A stretch of DNA of 64,000 nucleotides from Embleya sp051903075 (GTDB taxonomy: Bacteria; Actinomycetota; Actinomycetes; Streptomycetales; Streptomycetaceae): assembly GCF_051903075.1 (NCBI RefSeq), contig NZ_CP182422.1, positions 7,053,763-7,117,762 on the forward strand, given 5' to 3'. The notes below the pieces were generated by a model that worked only from the letters and a program-made list of their open reading frames with translations, ran no database searches and had not been told where the DNA came from. This document shows positions 1-9,511 of the stretch, piece by piece (position 1 is the stretch's first letter; every line of letters starts with the position of its first letter). Position numbers and translations under genes: made by a program.

Positions 1-1
1 T

Positions 2-3000
2 CCGACGGGTACCGACGCACTGCGGGTGGACGTCTTCGACACCGAAGGCACACTCGTCGCCACGGTGGCCTCGCTCGCGCTGCGGCCGTTGCCGGCGGGG
101 CAGTTGGCGGCGGCATCGGTCGGTGACGACCTGTATGCCCTGGACTGGCCGGCCCGGTCCGGCGGCGGAGGCCGACCGCCCGAGTCCTGGGCGGTGCTCG
201 GGGACGACGAGCCGCGAACGGCCGCGCTCGCGGCGGCGGTGACCGAAGCGGGCCCGCCCGGGCGGTATCCGGATGTCGCCGCACTGGCCGAGTCCGTCGG
301 TGCGGGAGCCGCGCTCCCGGCGGCGGTGCTGTTCGCGGTGCCCGAGGGTGACCCGCGCCTCGATGTCCCGGCGCGCGTGGGCGCGGTCGTGCGGCAGGTG
401 TTGGCGCAGACGCAGGCGTGGCTGCGCGAACCCGCCTTCGCCGAGACCCGGTTGGTCGTCGTGACGCGGGGCGCGGTGGCCACCGGCGCCCACGACCGCG
501 TGCGCGACCTCGCCGGCGCGGCGGTGTGGGGCCTGCTCCGCTCCGCGCAGGCCGAGCAGCCGGGCAGGTTCGTACTGCTGGATCTGGACGACCACGAGGC
601 GTCCGCCGCCGGCCCGGCCGGCGCGCTCACGGACCTCGACGAACCGCAACTGGCCCTGCGCGCGGGGACGATCCGGGTGCCCCGGCTGGTCCGGGCCACC
701 GGGTCCGGGCCGGAGCCGGAGCACCCCCCGGTGCGCTTCGACCCGGCCGGCACGGTACTGATCACCGGCGGCTCCGGCACCCTCGCGGCACTGACCGCAC
801 GGCATCTGGTCGCCGAACACGGCATACGCCGGTTGGTGTTGGCCGCCCGGCGCGGTGGGCAGGCGCCCGGCGTGGGTGAGTTGGTGTCGGAGCTCGCCGA
901 AGCGGGCGCCGAGGTCGACGTCGTGGCCTGCGACGTGGCCGACCGAACACAACTCGCCGCGCTGCTCGCGGGGATCCCGACCGAGCGGCCGCTGAGCGCC
1001 GTCGTACACGTCGCGGGCGTCCTGGACGATGCCACGATCGACGCGCTCACCCCGGAGCGGGTCGACACGGTGCTGCGGCCCAAGGTCGACGCCGGGTGGT
1101 GGCTGTACGAGGCGACCCGCCGTCTCGACGGTGTGCCGCTCGTGCTGTTCTCCTCCGTCACCGCGACGCTCGGCAGCGCCGGGCAGGGCAACTACACCGC
1201 CGCGAACGCGTTCCTGGACGCGCTCGCCCACCACGACGGGGCAGGCGGCCCGGTGCTGTCGCTCGCGTGGGGCCTATGGGCGCCGGCCGGCGGCATGACC
1301 GCCCACCTGGATCGGGTGGACACGGCCAGGATGGCCAGGAACGGCATCGCCCCGCTGCCCGCCGACCGGGGCCTGGCACTGTTCGACGCGGCGCTGCGCG
1401 GCGACCGGCCCGCACCGGTGGCGGCCGTGCTGGATCGGTCGGCGCTGCGTGCCCAGGCCGTCGCCGGGCTGCTTCCGGCCGTACTGCGCGAGATGGTGCG
1501 CATCCCCGCGCGGCGGGCCGCCCGGGCGGGCGCCGAGGGTACCTGGGCCGGCCGCGTCGCCGCGTTGGCGCCGGCCGATCGGCTCGCCGAGATCGGCGAG
1601 TTGGTCCGCGCGAACGTGGCCACGGTGCTCGGGCACACCGACGCCGGTCGCGTCGACGGCGCACGGGCGTTCAAGGACGCCGGCTTCGACTCGCTGACGT
1701 CGGTGGAACTGCGCAACCGCCTCGCCGCCGCGACCGGACTGCGGCTGTCCGCGACGCTGGTCTTCGACCACCCCACCCCGGACGCGGTGGCCCGCCACCT
1801 GGCGGAGTCGGTCGTCGACGCGCAGCCGGCCCCGGCCGAGGAGACGCCGTCGACACGGCCCGCCGAGTGGGCCGACGAACCCATCGCGATCGTCGCGATG
1901 TCGTGCCGCTACCCGGGCGGCGTCGCCTCCCCCGAGGACCTGTGGGCGCTCGTGGCCGGCGGCGTGGACGCCATCGGCGAATGGCCGCGCGGACGCGGCT
2001 GGGACGCGACCGAACTGTTCGACCCGGACCCCGACCGGGCGGGCAAGAGCTACTCCACCCGAGGCGGCTTCCTGCACGACGCGGACCGATTCGACGCCGA
2101 CCTGTTCGGGATCAGCCCGCGCGAGGCACTGGCCACCGACCCCCAGCAACGCCTGCTCCTGGAAACCGGCTGGGAGGCGTTCGAACGCGCCGGAATCCCG
2201 CACGCATCGCTGCGCGGCAGCCGTACCGGGGTGTTCGTCGGCGTGATGTACAACGACTACGGCTCACGGATCAGGCAGGCGCCTGCCGGCTTCGAGGGAT
2301 ACCTGGGCAACGGCAGCGCGCACAGCGTCGCCTCCGGCCGCGTCGCGTACACCTTCGGCCTCGAAGGGCCGGCGGTCAGCGTCGACACCGCGTGCTCGTC
2401 CTCGCTGGTCGCGCTGCACCTGGCGGTACAGGCACTGCGTCAGGGGGAGTGCTCGCTCGCGCTCGCCGGCGGGGTGACGGTGATGGCGACGCCGAGCGTG
2501 TTCATCGAATTCAGTCGCCAGCGCGGGATGGCGCCCGACGGCCGCTGCAAGTCGTTCTCGGCGGACGCCGACGGCGCCGGCTGGTCGGAGGGCGTCGGCA
2601 TGCTGCTGGTCGAACGCCTCTCGGACGCCCGGCGCAACGGACACCCCGTGCTCGCCGTGGTACGCGGCACGGCGGTCAACCAGGACGGCGCCAGCAACGG
2701 CTTGACAGCGCCCAACGGCCCCTCGCAGCAGCGGGTGATCGGGCAGGCGCTGGCCGCGGCCGGGCTCAGCGGCGCCGACGTCGACGCGGTCGAGGCACAC
2801 GGTACCGGCACCACACTCGGCGACCCGATCGAGGCCCAGGCGATCCTGGCCACCTACGGCCGCGAGCACACCGATGCCCGGCCGCTGTGGCTGGGTTCGC
2901 TCAAGTCCAACATCGGTCACGCGCAGGCCGCCGCCGGCGTCGGCGGGGTGATCAAGATGGTATCGGCGATGCAGCACGGCCTGCTGCCCCGCACGCTGCA

Positions 3001-6000
3001 CGCGGGCCGGCCGTCGCCGCACGTCGACTGGTCCGACGGGACGGTCCGCCTGCTCACCGAGGAACAGCCGTGGCCCGCCGCGGACCGCCCGCGCCGTGCG
3101 GCGGTGTCATCGTTCGGGATCAGCGGCACCAACGCCCACGTGATCGTGGAGCAGGCCGCGCAGGACCCGCGACCGGCCCCGCCGCGCGCGGACCCCGACC
3201 CCGCGACGTCGGCGTGGATCCTGTCCGCCCGCACCGCCGAGGCGCTGCCGGCCCAGGCCGAACGGCTGCTGGAGTGGCTGGCCGAGGAACCCGAGCCGCA
3301 CCCGGCCGACATCGCGCTGTCGTTGACCACCACTCGCTCGCTTCTGGAACACCGCGCGGCCGTCGTCGGCACCGACCACGCGCAGCTGCTCCGGGGCCTG
3401 AGCGCGTTGGCCCGCGGCGAACGCTCGCCCGACGTACTGCGGGCCGTGGCCGGGCCGCCCGGTCGCACCGCCGTGCTGTTCACCGGCCAGGGCAGCCAGC
3501 GCCCGGGCATGGGGCGGGAACTGTACGAGAGCGAACCGGTGTTCGCCGCGGCGTTCGACGCGGTCCGCGCCGAACTCGACCCGCTCCTGGACCACCCCCT
3601 ACGCGAGGTGGTGTTCGCCGAACCCGGCAGCCCACAGGCGGCCCTGCTCGAATCGACCCGCTACGCCCAGCCGGCGTTGTTCGCCCTGGAGACCGCGCTG
3701 TACCGGCTGGTGGAACACTTCGGCTTCACCCCCGACGCGGTGATCGGCCACTCGCTCGGCGAACTGACCGCCGCGCACGTCGCAGGGGTGCTGTCGCTGC
3801 GGGACGCGTGCGTCCTGGTCGAGGCGCGCGGACGGTTGATGCACAGCGCGACCGAGGGCGGTGCGATGCTCGCCATCGGCGCCGCCGAACATCTCGTGCG
3901 CCCCCACCTGGACGCGTACGCCGGGTCGCTGAGCCTGGCCGCGGTGAACGGCCCCGAGGCGGTGGTGGTCTCCGGCGACGCCGAGGCCGCCGACGCCCTG
4001 GCCCGGACGTTCCGGGCGCAGGGGATACGGACCAAGCGGCTGCGGGTCGGCCGCGCGTTCCACTCGCCGCACATGGACCCGATCCTGGCGGCGTTTCGCC
4101 GGGTCGCCGAGGGTGTGGACTACCGCACCCCGGCCATCCCCGTGGTCTCCAACCTCACCGGCCGGATCGCGACCCCGCAGGAACTCGCCTCCCCCGAACA
4201 CTGGGTGCGGCACGTTCGGGAAACGGTCCGCTTCCACGACGGACTGCATGCCCTGCGCGAGCACGGCGTCGACTCGTGCCTGGAGTTGGGCCCGGACCCG
4301 GTGCTCACGGCGATGGTCCGGGACACGTTCGACGAGCAGGGGCCCACATCCGTGGCGGTGCTGGGCGCCGGTCGGCCGGAAGGGGACACCCTGACCCGGG
4401 CGCTGGCCGCGGTACACCTGCGCGGGGGCGCCGTCGACTGGGCCGTGCCGCTCGCTCGGCGGGGCGCCCGGCCGATCCCGCTGCCGACGTACGCGTTCCG
4501 GCGCACGCGGTACTGGCTCGACCAGCCCGCCGCCGCCGACGCGGCCGCGGCCGGGCAGGACACCGCCGACCACCCGCTGCTCGGCGCGGCGATCGAGGTC
4601 GCCGACGGCGGCGAACTCCTGCTGACCGGGCGGCTCTCGCTCGCGGACCGGCCCTGGCTGGGCGACCACCGGTTGCACGGCCTCGCGCTGCTGCCCGCCT
4701 CCGCACTGGTCGATCTGGCGACGCGTGCCGCAGAGCGGGTGGGCTGCGCCCTGGTCGAGGAACTCACCCTGCACACACCGCTGATCCTTCCGGAGGAGGG
4801 CACCGTGCGGCTGCAGGTGGTGGTTCGGGCCCTGGAGGCGGGTCGGCACTCGATCACCGTGCACAGCCGCCCCGAGGGCGCGTCGGTCGGGCCCGACGCG
4901 CCGGCCTGGACGCGGCACGCCGACGGCGTACTCGCGCCGCGCCCCGTCATAGGCACGGCGGCGCAGCCACACACGACGCTCACCGCCGCGTGGCCCCCGC
5001 CGGGAGTGACACCGCTTGACCTCCAGGACCTGGACGAGCGGTTGGTCGAAGCGGGTGTTGACTACGGGCCCGCCTTCCAGGGGGTGCGGGGCGTGTGGCG
5101 GCACCCGGACGGAAGTACCTACGCCGAGGTTCGGCTGCCCGCCGAGACCGCGCCGGAGGCCCGGACGTTCGGGATCCACCCCGCGCTTTTGGACGCCGCG
5201 CTGCGACCGCTCGCGCTCGGCGATCCGCAATCCGGGCCGGCACAGGCCGACCGGGTACGCCTGCCCTTCGCGTGGAGCGGGGTGGAACTGTACGCGAGTG
5301 GTGCCGTCGAGGCCCGCGTGCGGATCGCGCCCGGCGTCGCGGAGGACTCCGTGGGCGTCGAATTGGCCGACGGGCAGGGCGCGTTGATCGCCCGAGCCGA
5401 AGCGCTGGTGCTTCGCGGGTTGCCCGCCGACGGACTCGGCCCGGCCCACGCGGACGGCGCCGGGTTGTACCGGGTCGAGTGGAGTCCGGTGACGGGCTTC
5501 GCCGGGCGCGGAGACCGGCCCGCCACCGTCGTGGACCTGCGGTCCGAGTCGGCGGCCGGTCGGGGCGCACCGCCCGAGCGGACCCGCGCCGCGGCGTTGG
5601 GCGCGGTCGAGCGGTTGACGGAGTGGCTCGGTGACGACGCCGCATCCGACGCCCCCCTGGTCCTGCTGACGTCCGGGGGAGTGGCGGTGCATCCCGGTGA
5701 GGTGGCGGATCCGGTCGTCGCCGCCGTGTGGGGACTGGTGCGCAGCGCGCAGGCCGAACACCCCGGCCGGATCACCCTGCTCGACCTCGAAGCGGGAGCC
5801 GAGACCGCGGACGGCATCGAAGCGGCCGCTGCGTCGCCGGAGCCACAGATCGCGGTGCGCGGCGGGGTGCCGTACGCGCCCCGCCTGGTGGCGCGGCGTC
5901 CCGAACCGGCCCGGGGCGAGGCGGTGTCGTTCCCGAGCGAGGGCACCGTCCTGGTCACCGGCGCCACCGGGCTCCTGGGCGGACTGCTCACCCGACACCT

Positions 6001-7273
6001 GGTGCACGCGCACGGCGTGCGTCATCTGCTGCTCGTCGGCCGTCGAGGGCCGCAGGCCCCGGGCGCGCGGGAGCTGCTCGCCGAACTCGCCGAGGCGGGG
6101 GCCGAGGTCACGATGGCGGCGTGCGACGTGAGCGACGCCGAGGCGTTGGCAGGGCTGCTCGACACCTTGCCGGCCGCGCATCCGCTGACGGCCGTCGTAC
6201 ATCTGGCAGGTGTCCTGGACGACGGCGTACTCACCGGCGTGACCGGGCCCCGGCTCGACGCGGTGCTGCGGCCGAAGGCGGACGCGGCCTGGAACCTGCA
6301 CCGGCTGACCGAGGGACGGGACCTGTCGGCCTTCGTGCTCTTCTCCTCGATCGCGGCCACCGTGGGCACGCCGGGGCAGGCCAACTACGCCGCCGCCAAC
6401 GCGTTTTTGGACGCGTTGGCCGGACAACGCGCCGCCGAGGGGCTGCCCGCGTTGTCGATTGGCTGGGGCCTGTGGGACGAGGGCGGGATGGCGGGTGCGC
6501 TCGGGGACGTCGACCGGGCCCGGTTGGCCCGCTCCGGCATCGCGCCGATGTCCGCGGCCGCCGGCCTGGCGCTGTTCGACGCCGCCCTGGGCGCGGGTGA
6601 GCCCACGCTGGTCGCGGCGCGGCTGGACACCTCCGGCGGCGCGGACGAGTCCGGGTTCCCGGGGTTGCCCACGATCCTGCGCCGGGCCGTGCGTACGCCG
6701 GTGCGAGGCCGTGCGGCGGGCGCCGGCGAGGCGGCCGGGCCGGCGGGGCCGGTGCTCGCGGGTCTGGACGGCGAGCGGCGCGAGTCGGTGCTGATCGACA
6801 TGGTCCGGCAGGAGGTCGCCGACGTGCTCGGCCATCCGGATCCCGGCACCGTGGACACGCGGCGCGGACTCCAGGACCTCGGACTCGACTCACTGACGGC
6901 GGTGGAGTTGCGCAATCGGCTCTCCGCGCGGGTGGGACTGCGGCTGCCGACCACGATCGTCTTCGACCACCCGAACGTGGCGGCGCTGGCGGCCAGGGTG
7001 GGCCTGCTGCTGACCCCCGAGGCCGGGCCCGGCGAGGCGGAGGTGTTGGCGGAGGAACTGCGCCGCCTGGAGGCGCTGTTGGCGCGGACCGGCGTGGACC
7101 GGCAGGAGCATGCCCGGATCGGGTCCCGGCTGCGGAGTCTGCTGCGTGTGTGGGATCGCACGATACCGGTCGGCGAGGCGGACACGGACGACGAGAGCGC
7201 GTTGGCCGACGTCGGCGACGACGAGTTGTTCCGGGCGCTGGACGACGAGCTGGGCGTCTCGACGGGGGACTGA
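2..7273 (+). CDS. Type I modular polyketide synthase, 3' part (5' end outside window)
   Basis: The reading frame is open from the left edge, so the start lies upstream. Counting from the GTG at base 26, the order is the end of a DH domain, then KR (about 240-420; Rossmann GGSG, LDD motif, Tyr in GQGNY) and ACP (Ser556). A full module follows: KS (about 620-1045; Cys790, His925, His965), AT (Ser1243 in GHSLGE), DH (His1548 in HxxxGxxxxP), KR (from about 1970; LDD, GQANY) and ACP (Ser2289). The AT has RAFHSPH at the specificity loop, close to the malonyl-type HAFH. Both KRs carry LDD, so B-type reduction is predicted. There is no ER and no thioesterase. The acidic end containing DDELFRALDDELG resembles a C-terminal docking domain, so the chain is probably handed to another subunit. 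The second DH has DAALR where DxxxH/Q is normal, which may weaken dehydration. The product is unknown. Confidence 0.97.
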   Translation, partial: PTGTDALRVDVFDTEGTLVATVASLALRPLPAGQLAAASVGDDLYALDWPARSGGGGRPPESWAVLGDDEPRTAALAAAVTEAGPPGRYPDVAALAESVGAGAALPAAVLFAVPEGDPRLDVPARVGAVVRQVLAQTQAWLREPAFAETRLVVVTRGAVATGAHDRVRDLAGAAVWGLLRSAQAEQPGRFVLLDLDDHEASAAGPAGALTDLDEPQLALRAGTIRVPRLVRATGSGPEPEHPPVRFDPAGTVLITGGSGTLAALTARHLVAEHGIRRLVLAARRGGQAPGVGELVSELAEAGAEVDVVACDVADRTQLAALLAGIPTERPLSAVVHVAGVLDDATIDALTPERVDTVLRPKVDAGWWLYEATRRLDGVPLVLFSSVTATLGSAGQGNYTAANAFLDALAHHDGAGGPVLSLAWGLWAPAGGMTAHLDRVDTARMARNGIAPLPADRGLALFDAALRGDRPAPVAAVLDRSALRAQAVAGLLPAVLREMVRIPARRAARAGAEGTWAGRVAALAPADRLAEIGELVRANVATVLGHTDAGRVDGARAFKDAGFDSLTSVELRNRLAAATGLRLSATLVFDHPTPDAVARHLAESVVDAQPAPAEETPSTRPAEWADEPIAIVAMSCRYPGGVASPEDLWALVAGGVDAIGEWPRGRGWDATELFDPDPDRAGKSYSTRGGFLHDADRFDADLFGISPREALATDPQQRLLLETGWEAFERAGIPHASLRGSRTGVFVGVMYNDYGSRIRQAPAGFEGYLGNGSAHSVASGRVAYTFGLEGPAVSVDTACSSSLVALHLAVQALRQGECSLALAGGVTVMATPSVFIEFSRQRGMAPDGRCKSFSADADGAGWSEGVGMLLVERLSDARRNGHPVLAVVRGTAVNQDGASNGLTAPNGPSQQRVIGQALAAAGLSGADVDAVEAHGTGTTLGDPIEAQAILATYGREHTDARPLWLGSLKSNIGHAQAAAGVGGVIKMVSAMQHGLLPRTLHAGRPSPHVDWSDGTVRLLTEEQPWPAADRPRRAAVSSFGISGTNAHVIVEQAAQDPRPAPPRADPDPATSAWILSARTAEALPAQAERLLEWLAEEPEPHPADIALSLTTTRSLLEHRAAVVGTDHAQLLRGLSALARGERSPDVLRAVAGPPGRTAVLFTGQGSQRPGMGRELYESEPVFAAAFDAVRAELDPLLDHPLREVVFAEPGSPQAALLESTRYAQPALFALETALYRLVEHFGFTPDAVIGHSLGELTAAHVAGVLSLRDACVLVEARGRLMHSATEGGAMLAIGAAEHLVRPHLDAYAGSLSLAAVNGPEAVVVSGDAEAADALARTFRAQGIRTKRLRVGRAFHSPHMDPILAAFRRVAEGVDYRTPAIPVVSNLTGRIATPQELASPEHWVRHVRETVRFHDGLHALREHGVDSCLELGPDPVLTAMVRDTFDEQGPTSVAVLGAGRPEGDTLTRALAAVHLRGGAVDWAVPLARRGARPIPLPTYAFRRTRYWLDQPAAADAAAAGQDTADHPLLGAAIEVADGGELLLTGRLSLADRPWLGDHRLHGLALLPASALVDLATRAAERVGCALVEELTLHTPLILPEEGTVRLQVVVRALEAGRHSITVHSRPEGASVGPDAPAWTRHADGVLAPRPVIGTAAQPHTTLTAAWPPPGVTPLDLQDLDERLVEAGVDYGPAFQGVRGVWRHPDGSTYAEVRLPAETAPEARTFGIHPALLDAALRPLALGDPQSGPAQADRVRLPFAWSGVELYASGAVEARVRIAPGVAEDSVGVELADGQGALIARAEALVLRGLPADGLGPAHADGAGLYRVEWSPVTGFAGRGDRPATVVDLRSESAAGRGAPPERTRAAALGAVERLTEWLGDDAASDAPLVLLTSGGVAVHPGEVADPVVAAVWGLVRSAQAEHPGRITLLDLEAGAETADGIEAAAASPEPQIAVRGGVPYAPRLVARRPEPARGEAVSFPSEGTVLVTGATGLLGGLLTRHLVHAHGVRHLLLVGRRGPQAPGARELLAELAEAGAEVTMAACDVSDAEALAGLLDTLPAAHPLTAVVHLAGVLDDGVLTGVTGPRLDAVLRPKADAAWNLHRLTEGRDLSAFVLFSSIAATVGTPGQANYAAANAFLDALAGQRAAEGLPALSIGWGLWDEGGMAGALGDVDRARLARSGIAPMSAAAGLALFDAALGAGEPTLVAARLDTSGGADESGFPGLPTILRRAVRTPVRGRAAGAGEAAGPAGPVLAGLDGERRESVLIDMVRQEVADVLGHPDPGTVDTRRGLQDLGLDSLTAVELRNRLSARVGLRLPTTIVFDHPNVAALAARVGLLLTPEAGPGEAEVLAEELRRLEALLARTGVDRQEHARIGSRLRSLLRVWDRTIPVGEADTDDESALADVGDDELFRALDDELGVSTGD

Positions 7274-7290
7274 GGAGGGGGGTAGACGAA

Positions 7291-7326
7291 GCCGGGCCGC
7301 ACCCGTGAACGCGGGTGCGGCCCGGC
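7291..7326. terminator. Strong hairpin shared by convergent genes
   Basis: Two 15-base arms (GCCGGGCCGCACCCG and its complement) flank a six-base loop. It lies between the PKS stop and the stop of the convergent ACP gene, so it can end transcription from both sides. No U-tract is present, as is usual for actinobacterial terminators. Confidence 0.8.
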
Positions 7327-7349
7327 GAGTCATGCTCGCTGCCGTCGGT

Positions 7350-7574
7350 TCAGCCGACGGTGGCGAGGTCGTAGATGTCCTTCAGCGTTCGCGCCTCCAG
7401 GGCGTCCGGCAGGGAAACCTGGCGACCGGTTTCCCGCTCCAACACGGTGACCAGGGCCAGCAGGTGTACCGAGTCCCAGCCCGGCACTTGGTCGAAGTCC
7501 TCCCGTACCACCTCGGCGGTGACCGGCAGGCCGAGCGAGTCGCGGAGCACCAGGACGAAGTCGTCGAGGGTCAT
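7350..7574 (-). CDS. Free-standing acyl carrier protein
   Basis: This 74-aa ACP carries the phosphopantetheine attachment motif GWDSVHLL with Ser35. The ATG overlaps the TGA of the upstream fkbH-like gene by one base (TGATG), so the two are probably translationally coupled. In known clusters the FkbH partner ACP receives a glyceryl group derived from 1,3-bisphosphoglycerate, and that role is inferred here from adjacency. No O-methyltransferase or dehydrogenase for making methoxymalonyl-ACP is seen in the window, so the unit could stay glyceryl (as in tetronate pathways) or the missing genes lie upstream of the window. Confidence 0.92.
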   Translation of the reverse strand: MTLDDFVLVLRDSLGLPVTAEVVREDFDQVPGWDSVHLLALVTVLERETGRQVSLPDALEARTLKDIYDLATVG

Positions 7575-9478
7575 CACAGTTGCGTCCTCCCGATGTTTCC
7601 GCTCAGCCGCAGGTGTCGCGGCCGCTCGGGGACATGGATCAGGTCGTGCCGGAATCGGATCGTGCCGTCGTCGTCGACACTCTCCGTCTCGAAGCCGTTG
7701 CGCGGGTAGAAGTCCCGCACCTTGTCGTTCTTCGCGGACGGCCGGTAGGTCGCCAGCACCTGTCGCGCGCCCTCGGCGCGGGCGTGTTCGAGCAGGGCGG
7801 CCAGGCACGCCGACTCGATGCCCCGCGAGAACACCCGGCAACTGAGCAGGAAGTTCTCGATGCGCCAGACGCTTTCGTCCCGGTCCACGAACACCGCGCC
7901 GACCAGCCCGTTGTCGCCGAACCGGTCGGCGGATCGGATGCCGAGCACCAGTGCCCGCGCCGCCGCCGCACGCTCTTCCACGTCGGACTGTCCCAGACGT
8001 TCGGTCGTGAGGTTGAACTGGTTGGTGCGCAGCGTCAGTTGCGCGACGCGCGCCACCTGTGTGGGCGTCACCTGGGCGAATTCCACTTCGATGCCCAGGC
8101 CCGCCAGGTAGTCGTCGATCGAGGCGAAGCTGTCGAGGAAGTCCTTGCGCTGCGACTCCTCGCGATATCTGGCCGGGCGGGCGACGTCCTCGACGGTGAC
8201 CTCGCGGACGTCGAACCAGCCGTCCGCGAGCAGGCGTTGTACGTGCGTCGCCGGATCGCCGTCGAGCCGGACGACCGCCACCTCGGGCAACTCCCGGGCG
8301 ACCAACCCGCATTCGTAGGGGCTGTCGTCGGCGAAGACGAGGCTGTCCAGGCCGATGTTGAGATCGGCGGCCAGGGAGCGCAGGTTGTCGTGCTTGGGTG
8401 CCCAGTCGGCCACGATCCGAACGAAGTCCTCCTCGCCGAGGGTCATCTCGGGGTGCTCGCGCAGCACCTCCCGGACCGGTTCGAGATCGTTCTTGCTGAC
8501 GGCGGCGAGCAGCACGCCCTGGGCGGACAGTTGCAGCGCGGTGCGCTGCACGGCGCGAAACGCCTCGCCCCGATAGCTCCCGGCGACCTCGATTCCCTCG
8601 GGTCCGTCGTCACCGAGCACACCTCCCCACACGGTGTTGTCCAGGTCGAGAACCAGACACTTGCGGGCCCGTCCGGACAGGCCGCGGGCCAGGTGGGCGA
8701 GTTCCCGGGTGTAGCCGGCGGTCAACTCGGGGGAGAGGTGCGTCCCGGTGTACGTGCTCAGCCGCACGTCCCGGCCGGGCAGCCCAGAGCCGATCAACGG
8801 TTCCAGATCGAGCACCATCAGCCGCGGATGGTCCTCCATCAGGCGCAACACCCGCGCGTTGGCCTCGCGCCACAGCGCGCCCAGCCGGGCCCGTGAGCGG
8901 TGGTCCACCAACTGCGCGACGTACTCCCGGGGAAGCGGCAGCGTGTTGTACACGAGCGTGCCGTGCCCCACGGCCTCGAACGTGTCGGCCAGCGTGGTCA
9001 ACCGGCGTTCGGTGGCCGCCAGGGCCGATTCCACGTGCTCCGGTCCCCAGGGCACCGGCACCTCGTCGAACACGACCGTGTGGTCGAGCAGACAGGCCAC
9101 CAGGTCGGGGCGGGCCGCGTACAGCGCGCTGTTCGGATCGGACAGTTCGAAGACGTAGGCGTCGAAATCGGTGACGTGCGGACGCAACAGCAGCCCGTGT
9201 CGGGCCAGTTCGGCGGTGAGCGACGGGGTGACCCCGGTGACGGTGCCGTGGCCGGTGACCGCGACCGACACCACCGGAGTCCGTGGATGCAGCTCCACCA
9301 CCTCGTCCACCGAAAGCCGGGACAACACCCGACCCGCGTCGACGAGTTCGGGCGGCGGCAAGTCACGCAGCAGGCCGGGTATCCGGGGATACTCGGCGGC
9401 CAATCTGTGCTGTCGATGCAGGTCTCGGAAGGTGTATTCGAGCGGATCGCCCACAGGCGCGGCCGCGGTGCGGTTCAT
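7574..9478 (-). CDS. FkbH-like HAD-family glyceryl-ACP synthase
   Basis: At 634 aa this matches the long form of FkbH-like enzymes. It has an N-terminal extension of about 250 residues, a HAD core with DLDNTVWGG (Asp278, Asp280), and a C-terminal GNAT-like region. Family members take the phosphoglyceryl group of 1,3-bisphosphoglycerate, remove phosphate and load glycerate onto an ACP for use as a polyketide starter, extender or tetronate unit. It lies between the SARP gene and the ACP gene on the same strand, 33 bp after the SARP stop, which suggests one transcript. The ATG is used because the frame starts cleanly there, although the ribosome site is weak. The enzyme class is secure and the final fate of the unit is not visible. 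Confidence 0.93.
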   Translation of the reverse strand: MNRTAAAPVGDPLEYTFRDLHRQHRLAAEYPRIPGLLRDLPPPELVDAGRVLSRLSVDEVVELHPRTPVVSVAVTGHGTVTGVTPSLTAELARHGLLLRPHVTDFDAYVFELSDPNSALYAARPDLVACLLDHTVVFDEVPVPWGPEHVESALAATERRLTTLADTFEAVGHGTLVYNTLPLPREYVAQLVDHRSRARLGALWREANARVLRLMEDHPRLMVLDLEPLIGSGLPGRDVRLSTYTGTHLSPELTAGYTRELAHLARGLSGRARKCLVLDLDNTVWGGVLGDDGPEGIEVAGSYRGEAFRAVQRTALQLSAQGVLLAAVSKNDLEPVREVLREHPEMTLGEEDFVRIVADWAPKHDNLRSLAADLNIGLDSLVFADDSPYECGLVARELPEVAVVRLDGDPATHVQRLLADGWFDVREVTVEDVARPARYREESQRKDFLDSFASIDDYLAGLGIEVEFAQVTPTQVARVAQLTLRTNQFNLTTERLGQSDVEERAAAARALVLGIRSADRFGDNGLVGAVFVDRDESVWRIENFLLSCRVFSRGIESACLAALLEHARAEGARQVLATYRPSAKNDKVRDFYPRNGFETESVDDDGTIRFRHDLIHVPERPRHLRLSGNIGRTQL

Positions 9479-9511
9479 GTGAGAGACAACCCTTCGATCG
9501 TGCGACCGCGA

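Noticed and set aside
3599..6835. Very long minus-strand open frame opposite the PKS (and similar plus-strand frame 1096-5019)
   Set aside because: Arg/Pro/Gly-biased shadow frames of a high-GC gene. The PKS domains on the plus strand account for the sequence.
7300..7709. Plus-strand open frame opposite the ACP and terminator
   Set aside because: It overlaps a clear hairpin and an ACP gene on the other strand and has no recognisable product.
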